From: Bacteroidales bacterium 6E
GTDB lineage: Bacteria; Bacteroidota; Bacteroidia; Bacteroidales; Prolixibacteraceae
Direction: 5' to 3'
NCBI GenBank assembly: GCA_001270045.2
Contig: DF970666.1
Coordinates: forward strand, 197,197-261,196
Length of the DNA: 64,000 nucleotides
Part shown: in pieces, positions 63,153 through 64,000 of the stretch
Layout: each line of letters starts with the position of its first letter
Numbering within the stretch: position 1 is the first letter of the stretch
Made by a program: the position numbers and the translations under genes
The notes under the pieces: generated by a model
What the model saw: only the letters and a program-made list of their open reading frames with translations
Databases searched by the model: none
Told to the model about the DNA's origin: nothing

Positions 63153-64000
63153 ATGATTACTTTATCCGAGTTAAAACAAAAATTCGTTGAAAAATATGGT
63201 GAGGGTGACTTTCACGGTTATTTTTCACCCGGCAGGGTAAACCTGATCGGTGAGCACACCGATTATAACGGCGGATTCGTTTTCCCATGCGCACTTAGCT
63301 TTGGTGCCTATTGCATGATCCGCAGGACAGACCGGAAGTCCGTCAGGTTTGCGTCACTTAACCTTCCGTTTGAAACCGAGGTGTCGGTCGACGACCTCAA
63401 CAAGCCTGTAGGCAAGGAATGGGTGAATTATCCCATTGGTGTTTTTGCCCAGTTTTTGAAAAAGGGCATCAAATTTGAGCAGGGGGCCGACATCCTGATT
63501 TATGGGGATGTCCCTAACGGTGCAGGACTTTCTTCGTCTGCCGCACTTGAAATGGTGACCGCCATGGCCATCAATGAGACATGGGGTTTTGGACTTGAAC
63601 GACTTGAGCTGGTGAAAATGAGCCAGAAAGCCGAACATGAGTTTGCCGGCGTGATGTGCGGAATCATGGACCAGTTTGCATCGGGAATGGGCAAGGCCAA
63701 CCATGCCATTTTCCTGAATTGTGACACTTTGGATTATGACCTGGTACCAGTTGAACTCGACGGCATCAAGATCGTGATCAGCAACACCAATAGTCCGCAT
63801 AAACTTGACTCAGGAATGTATAACCAAAGGGTATCTGAATGCCACGCAGCCGTTGATGCCATCAGCAAGGTTAGACCCATCAAGGTTTTGGCCGAGGTGA
63901 GCTGGGACGAATTCAAGAAGTTGGAAGGCCAGATTGAAGATGAAACCGCCAGGAAACGCGCCCGCCACGTGATCAGCGAAATTGCACGTACCGAACAGGC
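63153..64000 (+). CDS. galK: galactokinase, 5' part (runs off the window)
   Basis: The enzyme phosphorylates galactose to galactose-1-phosphate with ATP. About 282 codons are visible, out of roughly 385 expected. The galactokinase signature GRVNLIGEHTDYNGG is near residue 27, the GHMP motif GDVPNGAGLSSSAALE follows near residue 117, and the MDQFASGMG catalytic region is present. The frame remains open at the window end. The start is ATG at 63153 (MITLSELKQKF). It is divergent from galM. Confidence 0.93.
   Translation, partial: MITLSELKQKFVEKYGEGDFHGYFSPGRVNLIGEHTDYNGGFVFPCALSFGAYCMIRRTDRKSVRFASLNLPFETEVSVDDLNKPVGKEWVNYPIGVFAQFLKKGIKFEQGADILIYGDVPNGAGLSSSAALEMVTAMAINETWGFGLERLELVKMSQKAEHEFAGVMCGIMDQFASGMGKANHAIFLNCDTLDYDLVPVELDGIKIVISNTNSPHKLDSGMYNQRVSECHAAVDAISKVRPIKVLAEVSWDEFKKLEGQIEDETARKRARHVISEIARTEQ

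Overview
The window looks like chromosomal DNA of an anaerobic or microaerophilic Bacteroidota member, probably order Bacteroidales. The evidence is the block bamD - rpoZ (Bacteroidota type) - coaBC - DUF4835 - recN, the block rpmB - rpmG - DUF4295 - ftsY, a Bacteroidota-only DUF6266 protein, several promoters with the Bacteroidota -7 motif TAnnTTTG, and weak or absent Shine-Dalgarno sequences. The species cannot be named from the sequence alone.

Layout. (1) Positions 1-7.2 kb, all on the minus strand and visibly AT-rich, form a surface-glycan cluster: CMP-sugar synthetase, NeuB, a broken O-acetyltransferase, a KdsC-like phosphatase, a Wzx flippase, a sialyltransferase-like glycosyltransferase and a short Wzy-like protein. 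Together they suggest a nonulosonic (sialic-like) acid polymer. (2) 7.3-15.8 kb has ordinary base composition and carries two nucleotide-sugar dehydrogenases, a winged-helix regulator, a GxxExxY protein, a Wzi-like outer-membrane protein, a DUF6266 protein and a WecA/TagO-like initiating transferase. (3) 16-28 kb is an accessory island rich in toxin-antitoxin genes: Fic, SEC-C protein, HipBA, a BRO-Fic fusion, a PanA/PanT-like pair, a lone HicB and AbiEi/AbiEii. It is interleaved with GDP-L-fucose synthase and many dispersed repeats, and ends next to tRNA-Pro(GGG).

(4) 28.9-36.4 kb is housekeeping: thioredoxin reductase, an alpha-oxoamine synthase, then bamD-rpoZ-coaBC-DUF4835-recN. (5) 36.5-41.4 kb (minus strand) is a thiol-redox cluster: odd thioredoxin-like protein, second thioredoxin reductase, SLAC1/TDT channel, OsmC, membrane-anchored thioredoxin, DUF1847 and a Crp/Fnr regulator. 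Two tandem 14-bp palindromes lie just upstream of its likely promoter. (6) 42-53 kb handles sugars and transport: GH130 phosphorylase, Gfo/Idh/MocA oxidoreductase and AGE epimerase (mannobiose-type catabolism), an SRPBCC protein, a YfcC-type carrier, Dps, an Na+/solute symporter, and secreted GH20-like and GH5 proteins. (7) 53.3-55 kb holds rpmB-rpmG-DUF4295-ftsY. (8) 55-61.6 kb holds araD, then a TetR-controlled envelope unit: TetR, outer-membrane protein, ABC ATPase, two FtsX-like permeases and a LolA-like protein. (9) 61.7-64 kb holds galM and divergent galK, which runs off the window.

The most unusual signals lie between genes. One is a directional repeat built on AAGATGTCATCC arms (six full copies). 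Another is a set of about 17 near-perfect hairpins that mostly have 3-nt loops and a constant GSC-NNN-GSC core, with unrelated outer stems. There are also two mosaic repeat families. Some of these elements supply stop codons or C-terminal codons to neighbouring genes.
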